Origin: Leptospirillum sp037442005
GTDB taxonomy: Bacteria; Nitrospirota; Leptospirillia; Leptospirillales; Leptospirillaceae
Direction: 5' to 3'
Assembly: GCA_037442005.1 (NCBI GenBank)
Contig: JBBIRA010000003.1
Coordinates: 1 to 64,000, forward strand
DNA: 64,000 nucleotides
Under the pieces are notes generated by a model, which did not search any database, had not been told where the DNA came from, and was given only the letters and a program-made list of their open reading frames with translations. Positions 43,520-52,082 of this stretch are shown in pieces. Position 1 is the stretch's first letter, and each line of letters starts with the position of its first letter. The translations under genes were made by a program, and so were the position numbers.

Positions 43520-45235
43520 ATGGCTGGAGCCGACCTGAACATCCTGATCGTGGAAGACAACCCTGGAGATATCGTTCTGATCAAGAACCTGCTCTCGGAT
43601 ATCGGGGAAAAGCGCTTCAACCTGTTGATTGCGCATCGGATCAGTGATGCACTCAAGATGCAGAAAATCACCCGTTCAGACCTGATCCTTCTTGATCTCG
43701 GCCTTCCCGATGAAAGTGGACTCAATACGCTCAGGACTCTCCTTACCGAAATCCCGGATCTGCCGGTCGTCGTTCTGTCGGGATTACATGATGAGGGGCT
43801 GGCGATGGAGGCCCTTTCCATCGGAGCACAGGACTTTCTTGTCAAAGGCTCCATCAATGGCCTCCTTTTGACCCGTTCGATCTTCTATGCTATCAAGCGC
43901 AAAGAACTTGAAGACCAGTTGACCCATATCGCACTTCATGACGCACTCACCGGCCTTCCGAATAGGCAGAACTTCTTCATGCAACTTGGCAGGTCGATTG
44001 AAAATGCCAAAAAATCAGACACCCTTTTAGGACTCCTTCTCTTTGACATGAACGACTTCAAGGCCGTCAATGACTCCATGGGCCACCAGTCCGGCGATGA
44101 ACTTCTGGTCCAGGTCGCAAAGCGACTGAGGGAGGCCGTTCCCGCCAACAATCTTCTGGCTCGACTGGGGGGCGACGAATTTGCGGCCATTCTGGGAGGG
44201 GTCAAGACCCGGGACGACTTGAAAGAGGAAATCAGGAAAATCATCCGTCTTCTTTCCGGCCCCTATCCGATCGAACAGTACCTGATCGACCTTCCCATGA
44301 GTCTCGGTGTCAGTGTCTATCCGGAGGATGGGGATACGCCACAGATTCTCCTGAAAAAAGCCGACCGGGCCATGGACCTTGCGAAAAAGGACCTGCAGGA
44401 ACAGGTGGTCTACTACACCCAGGAGATGGAACATGAAGAGAGAAGCCGGAAACTCTTCCGTGAAACGATCCATCGGGCCATCCTGAAAGATGAAGTCGAA
44501 CTTTTCTATCAGCCGAAGGTCAACTTAAGGACAGGCCATGTATATGGAGCAGAAGCGCTTGTCCGGTGGCGAAGCCCGGATAAAGGGTTGCTCCTTCCCG
44601 GCGAATTCCTTCCCTGGATCCAGGGGACGGAGGTGTTGAACATCCTGGGAGACTGGACCATCCGAAAAGCTCTATGGCAAATGGATCAATGGCGACAACA
44701 GGGCCTGCACCTGCCGGTCAGCGTAAACATTGATGTGGGACACCTGAAGAAGGCGAGTTTTTTCCGGGAACTGAAAGAGTCGCTGGACTCTTGCCCCCAT
44801 GTGCCGACCGGATTTTTGGAAATCGAGATCCTCGAAACAACCGCCATGGAAGAGTTTCTTCAGATTCAGGGTGTTCTCCGGAAAATCCATGCATTAGGCG
44901 TCCGACTCTCTCTTGACGACTTCGGGACAGGGTATTCCTCTCTCTCCTATCTCAAGAATCTCCCTGTCGACACATTAAAGATCGATCAGTCTTTCGTCAT
45001 TGGACTGACAAAGAGTCTTGAAGATCTGGCGATTGTCCGGAGCATCACGAGCCTTGCCAGGATCTTTAATAGAAATATTGTCGCAGAAGGAATGGAAGAC
45101 TGGACTCTTGCTCCTGTTCTTCTGGAGCTCGGGTGCGAACAGGCTCAGGGATACGGGATCGCGAAACCCATGCCGGCAGCAGACCTGCCCCGATGGATCG
45201 AGTCCTGGACCCAATCCCATCGGGATACTGAATGA
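43520..45235 (+). CDS. REC-GGDEF-EAL cyclic-di-GMP turnover protein
   Basis: The ATG at 43520 gives 571 residues. An N-terminal receiver domain has its phospho-acceptor Asp59 in LILLDLGLPDESG. The GGDEF domain has an intact LGGDEF (about residues 216-221) but no RxxD inhibitory site before it. The EAL domain has GAEALVRWR, LSLDDFGTGYSSLSYLK, the Lys in LKIDQSF and NIVAEGMED, so phosphodiesterase residues look intact as well. The protein could make or break down cyclic-di-GMP depending on receiver state. It directly follows the kinase and response regulator and should be the output of the gas sensor. Confidence 0.92.
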   Translation: MAGADLNILIVEDNPGDIVLIKNLLSDIGEKRFNLLIAHRISDALKMQKITRSDLILLDLGLPDESGLNTLRTLLTEIPDLPVVVLSGLHDEGLAMEALSIGAQDFLVKGSINGLLLTRSIFYAIKRKELEDQLTHIALHDALTGLPNRQNFFMQLGRSIENAKKSDTLLGLLLFDMNDFKAVNDSMGHQSGDELLVQVAKRLREAVPANNLLARLGGDEFAAILGGVKTRDDLKEEIRKIIRLLSGPYPIEQYLIDLPMSLGVSVYPEDGDTPQILLKKADRAMDLAKKDLQEQVVYYTQEMEHEERSRKLFRETIHRAILKDEVELFYQPKVNLRTGHVYGAEALVRWRSPDKGLLLPGEFLPWIQGTEVLNILGDWTIRKALWQMDQWRQQGLHLPVSVNIDVGHLKKASFFRELKESLDSCPHVPTGFLEIEILETTAMEEFLQIQGVLRKIHALGVRLSLDDFGTGYSSLSYLKNLPVDTLKIDQSFVIGLTKSLEDLAIVRSITSLARIFNRNIVAEGMEDWTLAPVLLELGCEQAQGYGIAKPMPAADLPRWIESWTQSHRDTE

Positions 45236-45345
45236 TCGGCTGAACAGAAAGAGAGCGGATCACTCCCGCCCGGATCTTTCGGAATATGATCCCCGACATG
45301 CCCGAGTGTCAGCAGGGATGGGAGAATATTCCCTCTGACACACGG

Positions 45346-45381
45346 GAGCCCCCTCACCGGGAAGAGACCCGGGAGTGGCTC
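45346..45381 (+). other. Long hairpin between the signalling cassette and efflux unit 2
   Basis: GAGCC...CCGGG pairs with CCCGG...GGCTC around a 6-base loop, with extra CTC/GAG pairs and one bulge between. It lies after the GGDEF-EAL gene and before the next promoter. No T-run follows, so strength as a terminator is doubtful. Confidence 0.45.
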
Positions 45382-45397
45382 GAGGCTCGAGGGAACG

Positions 45398-45426
45398 TTG
45401 CCTCAAACAACAAATTTCGATACAAT
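45398..45426 (+). promoter_or_regulatory. Sigma-70-like promoter of efflux unit 2
   Basis: TTGCCT (45398-45403), 17 bases, then TACAAT (45421-45426). It points at the small membrane protein gene at 45444 and the emrB-emrA-tolC-cytochrome genes behind it. Confidence 0.65.
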
Positions 45427-45443
45427 AGACACCAAGAGTCTTC

Positions 45444-45803
45444 ATGACCGATGAAGCACATGAACATGGCTGGCGATGGGGTTCGCCCGAACTGCACCGG
45501 AGGCTGTTTCCGGAGGCTGATGACCTCTACTTTACAAAAGTAGGGGGGATTTCATTTATGGATCATCAGCTTTCCTTCATTTCGCTTCTCATCTTGTCCC
45601 TTACAGGACTCATCATAGCCCTCCGCTGGAAAACCCAGGAGACCATTTCCCGCCACATTGCCCTGATCACGCGGTCCACCCGGCTCATCGCATGGTTTGT
45701 CCTTGGCTTCCTTACTGTGCTGCTCCTGCACTTTGAGACCTCGTTTGACTGGCCCTCCCTCTCCTTCTCCCTCCCTGTTTATGCGATTTGGGGGGGTGCA
45801 TGA
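45444..45803 (+). CDS. Small membrane protein preceding efflux unit 2
   Basis: The frame encodes up to 119 residues; a start at the ATG at 45558, with a GGGGGGA upstream, would give 81. Two or three membrane segments are predicted: LSFISLLILSLTGLIIAL, then STRLIAWFVLGFLTVLLL, and a weaker third near the end. Small two-helix proteins of the DUF1656 type often accompany EmrA-like efflux genes, but I cannot confirm membership. The stop overlaps the emrB start in an ATGA arrangement, so it is coupled to the pump. Confidence 0.6.
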   Translation: MTDEAHEHGWRWGSPELHRRLFPEADDLYFTKVGGISFMDHQLSFISLLILSLTGLIIALRWKTQETISRHIALITRSTRLIAWFVLGFLTVLLLHFETSFDWPSLSFSLPVYAIWGGA

Positions 45804-47329
45804 AGAAAACACCTCTGATTTCTGAATCAGTCGCCCCCTGGCTTGTCCTCATCACCATGATCCTTTCCATTGGAATGCCGCTCGCCGATACAACCATCAC
45901 CAATGTTGGCCGGGTCTTCATCGTCAACAGTCTGGGCATTACCAGCTATGAAGCCGGATGGATCACCGCGGGTTATAGCCTGGCCCTTGCGGTCGGAATT
46001 CCATTGTCCCACCGGCTTCGCGGATTTCTGGAAGAGAAAAGGATCATCACCGTGGCCCTTCTGGGCTTTATCCTGGGCTCATTGTTCATGGCTCTGTCCC
46101 GGACATTCACCGAAGCGATGCTGAGCCGGGGACTGGAGGGGCTGTCTGCTGGAATCCTGATTCCATTGGCGCCGGTCCTGATTCAGGAAAGCTTCACCGA
46201 GAGGCTCCGTCCTCTGGCTATGTCCATCTTCGCTCTTTCCAGCGCGATCTTTGTCACGATGGGCCCCACGATCGGAGGCTTCATTATCGATGACCTGGGG
46301 TGGGAATGGGCCTTTGGCCTGAATGTTCCCATCGGACTTTTAGCCATCGTCTTTGCCCAGGCGTTCCTGACGGATCGTCCCAGTCAGGAGCCCCGACGAC
46401 TCGATGGAACTGGATTTCTGCTATTGGCTTTTTCTCTGGGACTTCTCTTTACAGGATATATGTCTGCCGAATGGGTCGGGTGGCATTCCGACCGGATTTT
46501 CTGGTTTTTGATCTCGGGACTCGGGGTTTTCTTTCTCTTCGGTTTTTGGTCCATGGTGTTTCCGGACCCGATTCTTCCCCCAGAGGTCCTGAAAAATGGT
46601 TTTTTTATCGCAATAGTCATCGTTGTGTTCTTTCAGGCCACCCAAAGCTTCGGAAGGCTTTACCTTCTTGCCCCGTTTCTTGAAAAAAATTTTCACTTTA
46701 TGGCTCACAATGCCGGAGAAGTCATCGCCGTCGGCGCCATTACCGAGGTTCTGACCTCCCTCTCCTTCCTTTTTCCCCGGCTCATTGCCGGCAAGTGGCC
46801 TGTCCTTCTGGCGGCGGGATGTCTGCTCACCGCCCTTTCCAATCTCAATTTTCTCACCCTTCCCATTGCATCCGGGTTCAGCCTGTCGCCAATCATCATT
46901 TCCCAACTTATTTTTGGAACAGGTCTTGCCTTGTTCCAGATTTCTCTTGTTCCTGCCACATCGCTTGTATTACCGCCCTCCCTGATGAGGGCGGCAACAA
47001 CTTATCTCCTGATGTCCCAATTTCTGGGCGGTTGCTGGGGCACAATGCTCGGGCGCCATCTGGTGCTTCACATTCCTCCGGTCTTTTTCCAGGCCCTCCC
47101 CCAGACCTCCAAACCCAAACCGCCGCTTTCTTTCGATATTCTCTATAGCCGGCTGGCACAAGGCTTTACCACAAACATCATTTTCTTCGATCTGGGAATC
47201 ATCGGAATCACCGCCGGTGCGCTGGCTTTACTCATCGCTGCGTTTTTTCCGGACGGGAGAACACAGAAACCCTTTATCCCGAAGACGTTGACAACAGCAC
47301 CAGCCCCGGCTGGAAAAAGAGAGAAATAA
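45800..47329 (+). CDS. DHA2-family multidrug MFS transporter, EmrB-like (efflux unit 2)
   Basis: The ATG at 45800 gives 509 residues with 14 predicted helices. Helix 1 has PLADTTITNVGRVFIV, followed by the AGWITAGYSLALA segment, and motif C-like GPTIGGFIIDDLGW in helix 5. It is more divergent from classical EmrB than the first pump of the other operon: motif A between helices 2 and 3 is reduced to HRLRGFLEEKR. It begins in an ATGA overlap with the small membrane protein gene. With emrA and tolC behind it, it should export hydrophobic compounds. Confidence 0.9.
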   Translation: MKKTPLISESVAPWLVLITMILSIGMPLADTTITNVGRVFIVNSLGITSYEAGWITAGYSLALAVGIPLSHRLRGFLEEKRIITVALLGFILGSLFMALSRTFTEAMLSRGLEGLSAGILIPLAPVLIQESFTERLRPLAMSIFALSSAIFVTMGPTIGGFIIDDLGWEWAFGLNVPIGLLAIVFAQAFLTDRPSQEPRRLDGTGFLLLAFSLGLLFTGYMSAEWVGWHSDRIFWFLISGLGVFFLFGFWSMVFPDPILPPEVLKNGFFIAIVIVVFFQATQSFGRLYLLAPFLEKNFHFMAHNAGEVIAVGAITEVLTSLSFLFPRLIAGKWPVLLAAGCLLTALSNLNFLTLPIASGFSLSPIIISQLIFGTGLALFQISLVPATSLVLPPSLMRAATTYLLMSQFLGGCWGTMLGRHLVLHIPPVFFQALPQTSKPKPPLSFDILYSRLAQGFTTNIIFFDLGIIGITAGALALLIAAFFPDGRTQKPFIPKTLTTAPAPAGKREK

Positions 47330-47374
47330 CCCTGATGAAAAGCTGTTTTTCAATCAATCCCCGGAGAGTCGACC

Positions 47375-48358
47375 ATGCCCCCTGAAACACCATCCCCGAA
47401 TGAACACCCACGAATTTCCCGATGGATCTTTCTCCCGCTCCTGGGGTTCATCCTGACCGTCACATGGGCCGTTATTCACCTGGTTTCGGAAAGTCGTTAC
47501 GTAGAATCTGATGATGCCTACGTTCAGGGAAAGATCACCTATGTCTCCTCATCCCGGAAAGGGAGACTCATTGCCCTAAAGGTCAATGAAGGGGATCCCG
47601 TCCGCTTTGGAGAGATCCTTGCAACGATCGATACAACCGGAGAATCCACTCTGCGGCCACTCGACACACAAGCTAGTATCCAGGCCTTTTCGACCCTCAA
47701 AAGGGATATGGCCACACTCCGGAGCCTCAGAAAACAGGAAAAAGATGAAAGAGATCACTACGAAAGGGCCCGGGGACTGATCTCTGAGGGTTTTTTTTCC
47801 AGGCAGAAACTGGAGGATTTAAAAACAGACTGGGAGCGGACCCGTGTCGAAGTTCAAGAGAGAAAAAAACTGATTGATGCAGAACAGCAGTCCCTCGACA
47901 TCTCGGAGGTCCACCCCCGGAACCGGATCGTTTACGCTCCCATTTCCGGACAGGTGGCCCAACGTCTGGTCAACCTGGGAGAGTCCGTCAAGGTGAATCA
48001 GCCCCTTGTCAGCCTCATTAATCTTGATAGCACCGACAACATCTGGATTGATGCGTTTGTCCGGGAAACGCAGGTCTGGAAAATCAAGCCGGGTCAAAAG
48101 GTGACCATTCACCTTGATGCCTGGCCCAAAGACACCTTCACCGGCCATGTTCTGGAGTTCATCCCGGCCGCCAGCCAGGCCTTCGCCCTTCTCCCGACAC
48201 AAAATGCCGCAGGAACGTTCGTCAAGGTGGTCCAGCGGATTCCTGTCAGAATCGTCTTTGACTCTTTAAAAGGACGAACTATTCTTCCGGGGATGTCGGC
48301 TGAAATCAGGATCGACCGGAAAAGCCCCGCCTCCCAGCCCCAAAGGACTCACCCATGA
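47375..48358 (+). CDS. EmrA/HlyD-type membrane fusion protein (efflux unit 2)
   Basis: The 327-residue adaptor has an N-terminal membrane helix (about residues 15-36), VESDDAYVQGKITYVSSS with the lipoyl-like part, a charged helical hairpin, YAPISGQVAQRLVNLGESV and the EmrA-type LLPTQNAAGTFVKVVQRIPV. It overlaps tolC by 4 bases. It is closest in appearance to the first EmrA of the other operon, which is also the one next to a cytochrome gene. Confidence 0.92.
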   Translation: MPPETPSPNEHPRISRWIFLPLLGFILTVTWAVIHLVSESRYVESDDAYVQGKITYVSSSRKGRLIALKVNEGDPVRFGEILATIDTTGESTLRPLDTQASIQAFSTLKRDMATLRSLRKQEKDERDHYERARGLISEGFFSRQKLEDLKTDWERTRVEVQERKKLIDAEQQSLDISEVHPRNRIVYAPISGQVAQRLVNLGESVKVNQPLVSLINLDSTDNIWIDAFVRETQVWKIKPGQKVTIHLDAWPKDTFTGHVLEFIPAASQAFALLPTQNAAGTFVKVVQRIPVRIVFDSLKGRTILPGMSAEIRIDRKSPASQPQRTHP

Positions 48359-49737
48359 ACCGAAAATCAGGAAGAGCAGCCCGGCCCCGGACGTTTGCCA
48401 CGACGCTCTTCCTTTTGGCCGGACTCATCGTATCGTTGCCACAACCCGTCCGGGGCCAAACCGGAACCAATGATTTTGACGGTCCTGAAACACCCGTTAC
48501 CCGGGATCAGGTCATCCGGATCGCACTCAAGAACAATCCTTCCATCGCGATTGTCGCCAGTGAATACAGCTCCAAAAACGAAGAAGTGGGGGTCCGGCGG
48601 GCGACCTACTATCCACAGATCTCCCTGAACCTCGATGAACTGTTCCTGAACTCACCGGTAGTGGGCATTTCTCTGCCCAATGAAACAGGAATTCCCCTGA
48701 CCCTCCTGAATCCGACCATCAATCAGGAAATTACCGGCTTCGGGAAACGCCGGAACGAAGTCCTGGCCGCCAGGCTGGCCAGAAAATCCGCGAAATGGAG
48801 TCTTGATGAAGCCCGGCTGAACGTGGTCTGGGATGCCCTGATCGCATTCGACAATCTGGCCATGTATCAGCACCTTCATCAGGCCGCCATCAAGAATGAA
48901 CAGGCCGCCAGGCGCCATCTGGAACGGGAACAGTTGCGGCTCGCCCGGGGACTCGCCATCGTTCCCGATGTGACAGAGGCCAAAGTTTACTGGGAAACGG
49001 CAAGTCTGGCGGTCATCACCATTTCCAACCGTCTCAGAAAGGCACAGACCGATCTTGGGTATGAAATGGGAAAAAGCGGTTTCCTTCCGTTTAAAGCGGT
49101 GGAAAAGAACGATCGGATCAACCTGTCGATGGACCCGGACATGCTGGTCTCTTATGCGCTGGATCACCGCCCCATGATCCAGTCATTTGAAGCCCTCGAC
49201 AGGCGACGAAAAGCCCTGGTCAATCACGCCTATGAGGAGAATCTTCCCACCCTGTCGGCTTTTGCCAACGGCTTGTTCTTGTACGGAGTCCCTCCCGGCA
49301 TTTCGGGAGCCCCTCCGGGGAGCGGTCTCTTTCTCCCGACATACCAGACCGGCGTCACCCTTTCCGTTCCCCTTTTCACGGGGATGAAAATCGCCCATGA
49401 AACCCAGTCCCAAAAAGACAAGTTGCGAGAAGAAGAGGCCAGAACGCGTCTGGCCAGGATCCGGGTCATCAGAAATGTCCGGAAAGCCTGGTTCGACATT
49501 AAAACGCAAGAGAAAAAAATTTCTCTTGATGATGCCCGGGTCGAAAATGCCCGGGTTAACCGGGAGATGATTGAAAAAAGCTTTGATCGCGGTCTTGTCG
49601 ACTCCGTCGCCAGAATCCAGGCACAGGCCCAATACATCAGCGCCGAAGAAGGGCTGATTGCCGACCGCTATCGACTCAGAATGATCAAGGATGAGGAAGC
49701 GCGGCAGATTGGCCTGTTACCGGAAGCCAAAAAATGA
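48355..49737 (+). CDS. TolC family outer membrane efflux protein (efflux unit 2)
   Basis: The 460-residue protein has a signal peptide (TTLFLLAGLIVSLPQPVRG), then the helical repeats of TolC-type channels, for example RDQVIRIALKNNPSIAIV in the first half and EEARTRLARIRVIRNVRKAW in the second. Length is typical. The start is in a 4-base overlap with emrA, and the cytochrome gene begins 24 bases after its stop. It should form the outer membrane exit duct of the unit. Confidence 0.92.
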   Translation: MNRKSGRAARPRTFATTLFLLAGLIVSLPQPVRGQTGTNDFDGPETPVTRDQVIRIALKNNPSIAIVASEYSSKNEEVGVRRATYYPQISLNLDELFLNSPVVGISLPNETGIPLTLLNPTINQEITGFGKRRNEVLAARLARKSAKWSLDEARLNVVWDALIAFDNLAMYQHLHQAAIKNEQAARRHLEREQLRLARGLAIVPDVTEAKVYWETASLAVITISNRLRKAQTDLGYEMGKSGFLPFKAVEKNDRINLSMDPDMLVSYALDHRPMIQSFEALDRRRKALVNHAYEENLPTLSAFANGLFLYGVPPGISGAPPGSGLFLPTYQTGVTLSVPLFTGMKIAHETQSQKDKLREEEARTRLARIRVIRNVRKAWFDIKTQEKKISLDDARVENARVNREMIEKSFDRGLVDSVARIQAQAQYISAEEGLIADRYRLRMIKDEEARQIGLLPEAKK

Positions 49738-49761
49738 TTCATCCCTTTTTAAAGGAGTCCG

Positions 49762-50373
49762 ATGGTGTCCTTTGACCTTAAAAAACAGTTTCCATGGAAG
49801 TCCCTTTCCCGAACCGCCTACATAACGACTCTGGCCGTCCTCATTTTTTTCGGGACGATGGGAGTGATTCATGCACAGGCGGATTCCTCCCTTTCATGGC
49901 ACCGGTATGTGGGGGATGAGACGTGTGAGGTCTGTCATTCGTCACGCAAGATCGGAGACCAGTTCGACAGGTGGAAAGACTCCCCCCATGCCAAAGCCTA
50001 TACCGATCTGGGAGGGGTGAAGGCCCGGATCATCGGCCAGAAGCTTGGCATCATCGATCCTCAAAAAAGCGCCCGTTGCCTTTCATGCCATACCACGGCG
50101 GCAACAGCCACACTCCCGGAAATCACTTCGGTTTTCCGGAAGTCCGACGGGGTCCAGTGCGAATCATGCCATGGTCCCGGAGAAGACTATAGCCGGTTCA
50201 GCGTCATGATCAATCCGGATAAGTCCCGGAGGGAAGGACTGATCGCCGTCCCGGACAAACAGACCTGTCTTGTCTGCCATAATCCCTCATCTCCCACCTA
50301 TCAACCCTTTCATTATCAAAAAGCGGTCCGAAGGATTGCGCATCCTCTGCCAGCAGGAGCAAACGAGAAATAA
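49762..50373 (+). CDS. Tetraheme c-type cytochrome, cytochrome c554-like, in efflux unit 2
   Basis: The 203-residue protein starts at an ATG with AAAGGAG upstream. A signal peptide ends near IHAQA (about residue 40). Four heme sites follow: CEVCH (55-59), CLSCH, CESCH and CLVCH. The FDRWKDSPHAKAY segment matches the W..S.HA.A pattern of the c554 family. It is strongly similar to the cytochrome at 25679-26320, sharing the HRYVG start of the mature part, GVQCESCHGPGEDYS, CHNPSSPTY and a final RIAHPLPA. It closes the efflux unit. A role in periplasmic redox chemistry linked to the pump is inferred. Confidence 0.92.
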   Translation: MVSFDLKKQFPWKSLSRTAYITTLAVLIFFGTMGVIHAQADSSLSWHRYVGDETCEVCHSSRKIGDQFDRWKDSPHAKAYTDLGGVKARIIGQKLGIIDPQKSARCLSCHTTAATATLPEITSVFRKSDGVQCESCHGPGEDYSRFSVMINPDKSRREGLIAVPDKQTCLVCHNPSSPTYQPFHYQKAVRRIAHPLPAGANEK

Positions 50374-50508
50374 GTGAAAAGCGGGGGAACATCAGATCAA
50401 TTTTTGAACGGGCTGTGGATAACACTGTGGATCCGGCTCTTTTTTTCCGAAGTGGTCAAATCTTCAGAGAGTCTGAACAGAGTCTGGACAGATTTGCGAT
50501 AAAATTGA

Positions 50509-51348
50509 TCAGGGAGTCAAACCCTCCGGCAAGGCTCCCGGAGGACTTGTCGAAGGTGGATTTCCTTCCGGGAGGAACCGGATCGCCCCCCGGTGAAGCA
50601 GGTGTCTATCCATAAAACAGAACCGATGAAACAACGGGAAAACGACTGGAGAAAACCCTCCGGTCAGAAACATCGTCAGGGAGGTTTGATAGCGGTCTTC
50701 CCCATCAGAAAGAAGCCCCTCCACGCCCCTGACAGACGACAGGACCGTGCCGGCCAAAATCGATGATTCCGTTGAATTCCCCGGGAAAGGGATCAATCGG
50801 GGCAAAAGTTTTCGATCCGGATTTCCAAGGACTACTTTTCCCCCGCCGATCGCACCCAGAGAGAGCGCGATACCGGGAGCGATCGAGCCACCCACAACGC
50901 TTCCCTGATGAAAAACAGTCACCGTTGTATGGCTGCCGTAATCAACCACCGCAAAGGACTCATCCGAAATTGCCGGAAAGCGGTCGATGGCCCCCAGAAT
51001 CGATAACAGACGGTCCGATCCCAGACTTCCTGGCGGCTCATAGCGAATGGCATACGGAAACAAGGACGGAGAAAACAGGGCGACCCGGCGGGCGTGTCTT
51101 TCCTGGAAATAGCGCTCAAAAAGACCTGTCCAGTCGGGATTGACCGAGGAGAGGAAAACCGCTGAAGGGGGCCCTTCCCGGGCAAACCACCCGTCAAGGA
51201 TTGAAGAAAGAAAGCTCCACCCGGGAGTCGGAAGTGAGAAGGTCCGGATTTTAAGAATCGTCCGCCCTGCCCCCCAGAAGACGCCGGCACAGCGGGAAAC
51301 CCCGACTTTCAGCGTCAGCCGGAAACCGGGAGCAAGTTGGCTTTTCAT
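50509..51348 (-). CDS. coaX: Divergent type III pantothenate kinase
   Basis: The 279-residue protein has the type III pantothenate kinase motifs GSLGSDRLLSILGA (catalytic Asp in GSDR), VVDYGSHTTVTVF with the metal-binding Asp, and GGSIAPGIALSLGAI. However, the first ATP-binding motif, normally DxGNT at the N-terminus, reads KVGVS here (Lys14 in place of Asp), and the N-terminus is extended. The protein may have altered phosphate or metal binding, or be inactive. It overlaps birA by 4 bases, a coaX-birA linkage common in bacteria, and is the last gene of a long operon. Confidence 0.82.
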   Translation of the reverse strand: MKSQLAPGFRLTLKVGVSRCAGVFWGAGRTILKIRTFSLPTPGWSFLSSILDGWFAREGPPSAVFLSSVNPDWTGLFERYFQERHARRVALFSPSLFPYAIRYEPPGSLGSDRLLSILGAIDRFPAISDESFAVVDYGSHTTVTVFHQGSVVGGSIAPGIALSLGAIGGGKVVLGNPDRKLLPRLIPFPGNSTESSILAGTVLSSVRGVEGLLSDGEDRYQTSLTMFLTGGFSPVVFPLFHRFCFMDRHLLHRGAIRFLPEGNPPSTSPPGALPEGLTP

Positions 51349-52082
51349 GGATCAATCTTTCTGATCCCCCGGACCTGAACCGGAAGTGTTCCGGATGCAT
51401 CGTCGGGAAAAAGGAGCTTCAGGTGACCTCGTTCATCAAGGCCTTGAACTTTTCCCATTCCCGGCCCTTCCGGAAGGCTCCAGACCACCCATTGATCCTT
51501 CCAGAGAAGATGGTTTGAAAGACCGGGTTCAATCCCGGCAAACCCTTCGGGGGAGAGTAAGGCCTCCTGAAGCCTTTTGGGCAACTCGATGGGATCGGGA
51601 GGCAACGGACGGCCTTTGCGGATCATGGCGCCTGCCCCCGGAAGTTCCGGGTCCTGCCGGTTCAGGCCAACACCGACAAAGTAGCTTCCCTCTCCGCTGG
51701 ACTCCACAAGGATCCCGCCCACCTTGGCTTCAGGCTCCATCCAGTAAAGGTCATTCGGGTATTTGATCCCGAACCCGGAACCGACTGTCTGTTCGAGAAT
51801 GGACAGAACGACATGCGCCACAACCAGTGTCCAGGGAAACGTCGTTCCCGCGGGATCACTGTGCAGGAGAATTGACATGGCCAGGTTCCCCGGACGATGC
51901 GTCCAGCGGTTCCCCGGTCTCCCGCGTCCTTCGGTCTGAATATCGGCAAACACGGCCGCGCCATGGGGCAGCCAGGATTGCCGATGGCGTTCCTTTAACC
52001 AGTTCTGGGTTGATCCGACCTCTGAAAGTTGAAAAAGAGGGGGATCAACGCTCAAAAGACGCTCCTCTGGGGATTGGCTCAT
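51345..52082 (-). CDS. birA: Biotin--[acetyl-CoA-carboxylase] ligase, catalytic domain only
   Basis: The 245-residue protein has the biotin ligase signatures FADIQTEGRGRPGNRW, GNLAMSILLHSD, the substrate-lysine region IKYPNDLYW and VGGILVESSGEGSYFVGVGLN. There is no N-terminal helix-turn-helix, so it is a monofunctional ligase rather than a BirA-type repressor. It attaches biotin to the carboxyl carrier protein for fatty acid synthesis. Overlaps of 4 bases with nadC and coaX show coupling. Confidence 0.94.
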   Translation of the reverse strand: MSQSPEERLLSVDPPLFQLSEVGSTQNWLKERHRQSWLPHGAAVFADIQTEGRGRPGNRWTHRPGNLAMSILLHSDPAGTTFPWTLVVAHVVLSILEQTVGSGFGIKYPNDLYWMEPEAKVGGILVESSGEGSYFVGVGLNRQDPELPGAGAMIRKGRPLPPDPIELPKRLQEALLSPEGFAGIEPGLSNHLLWKDQWVVWSLPEGPGMGKVQGLDERGHLKLLFPDDASGTLPVQVRGIRKIDP

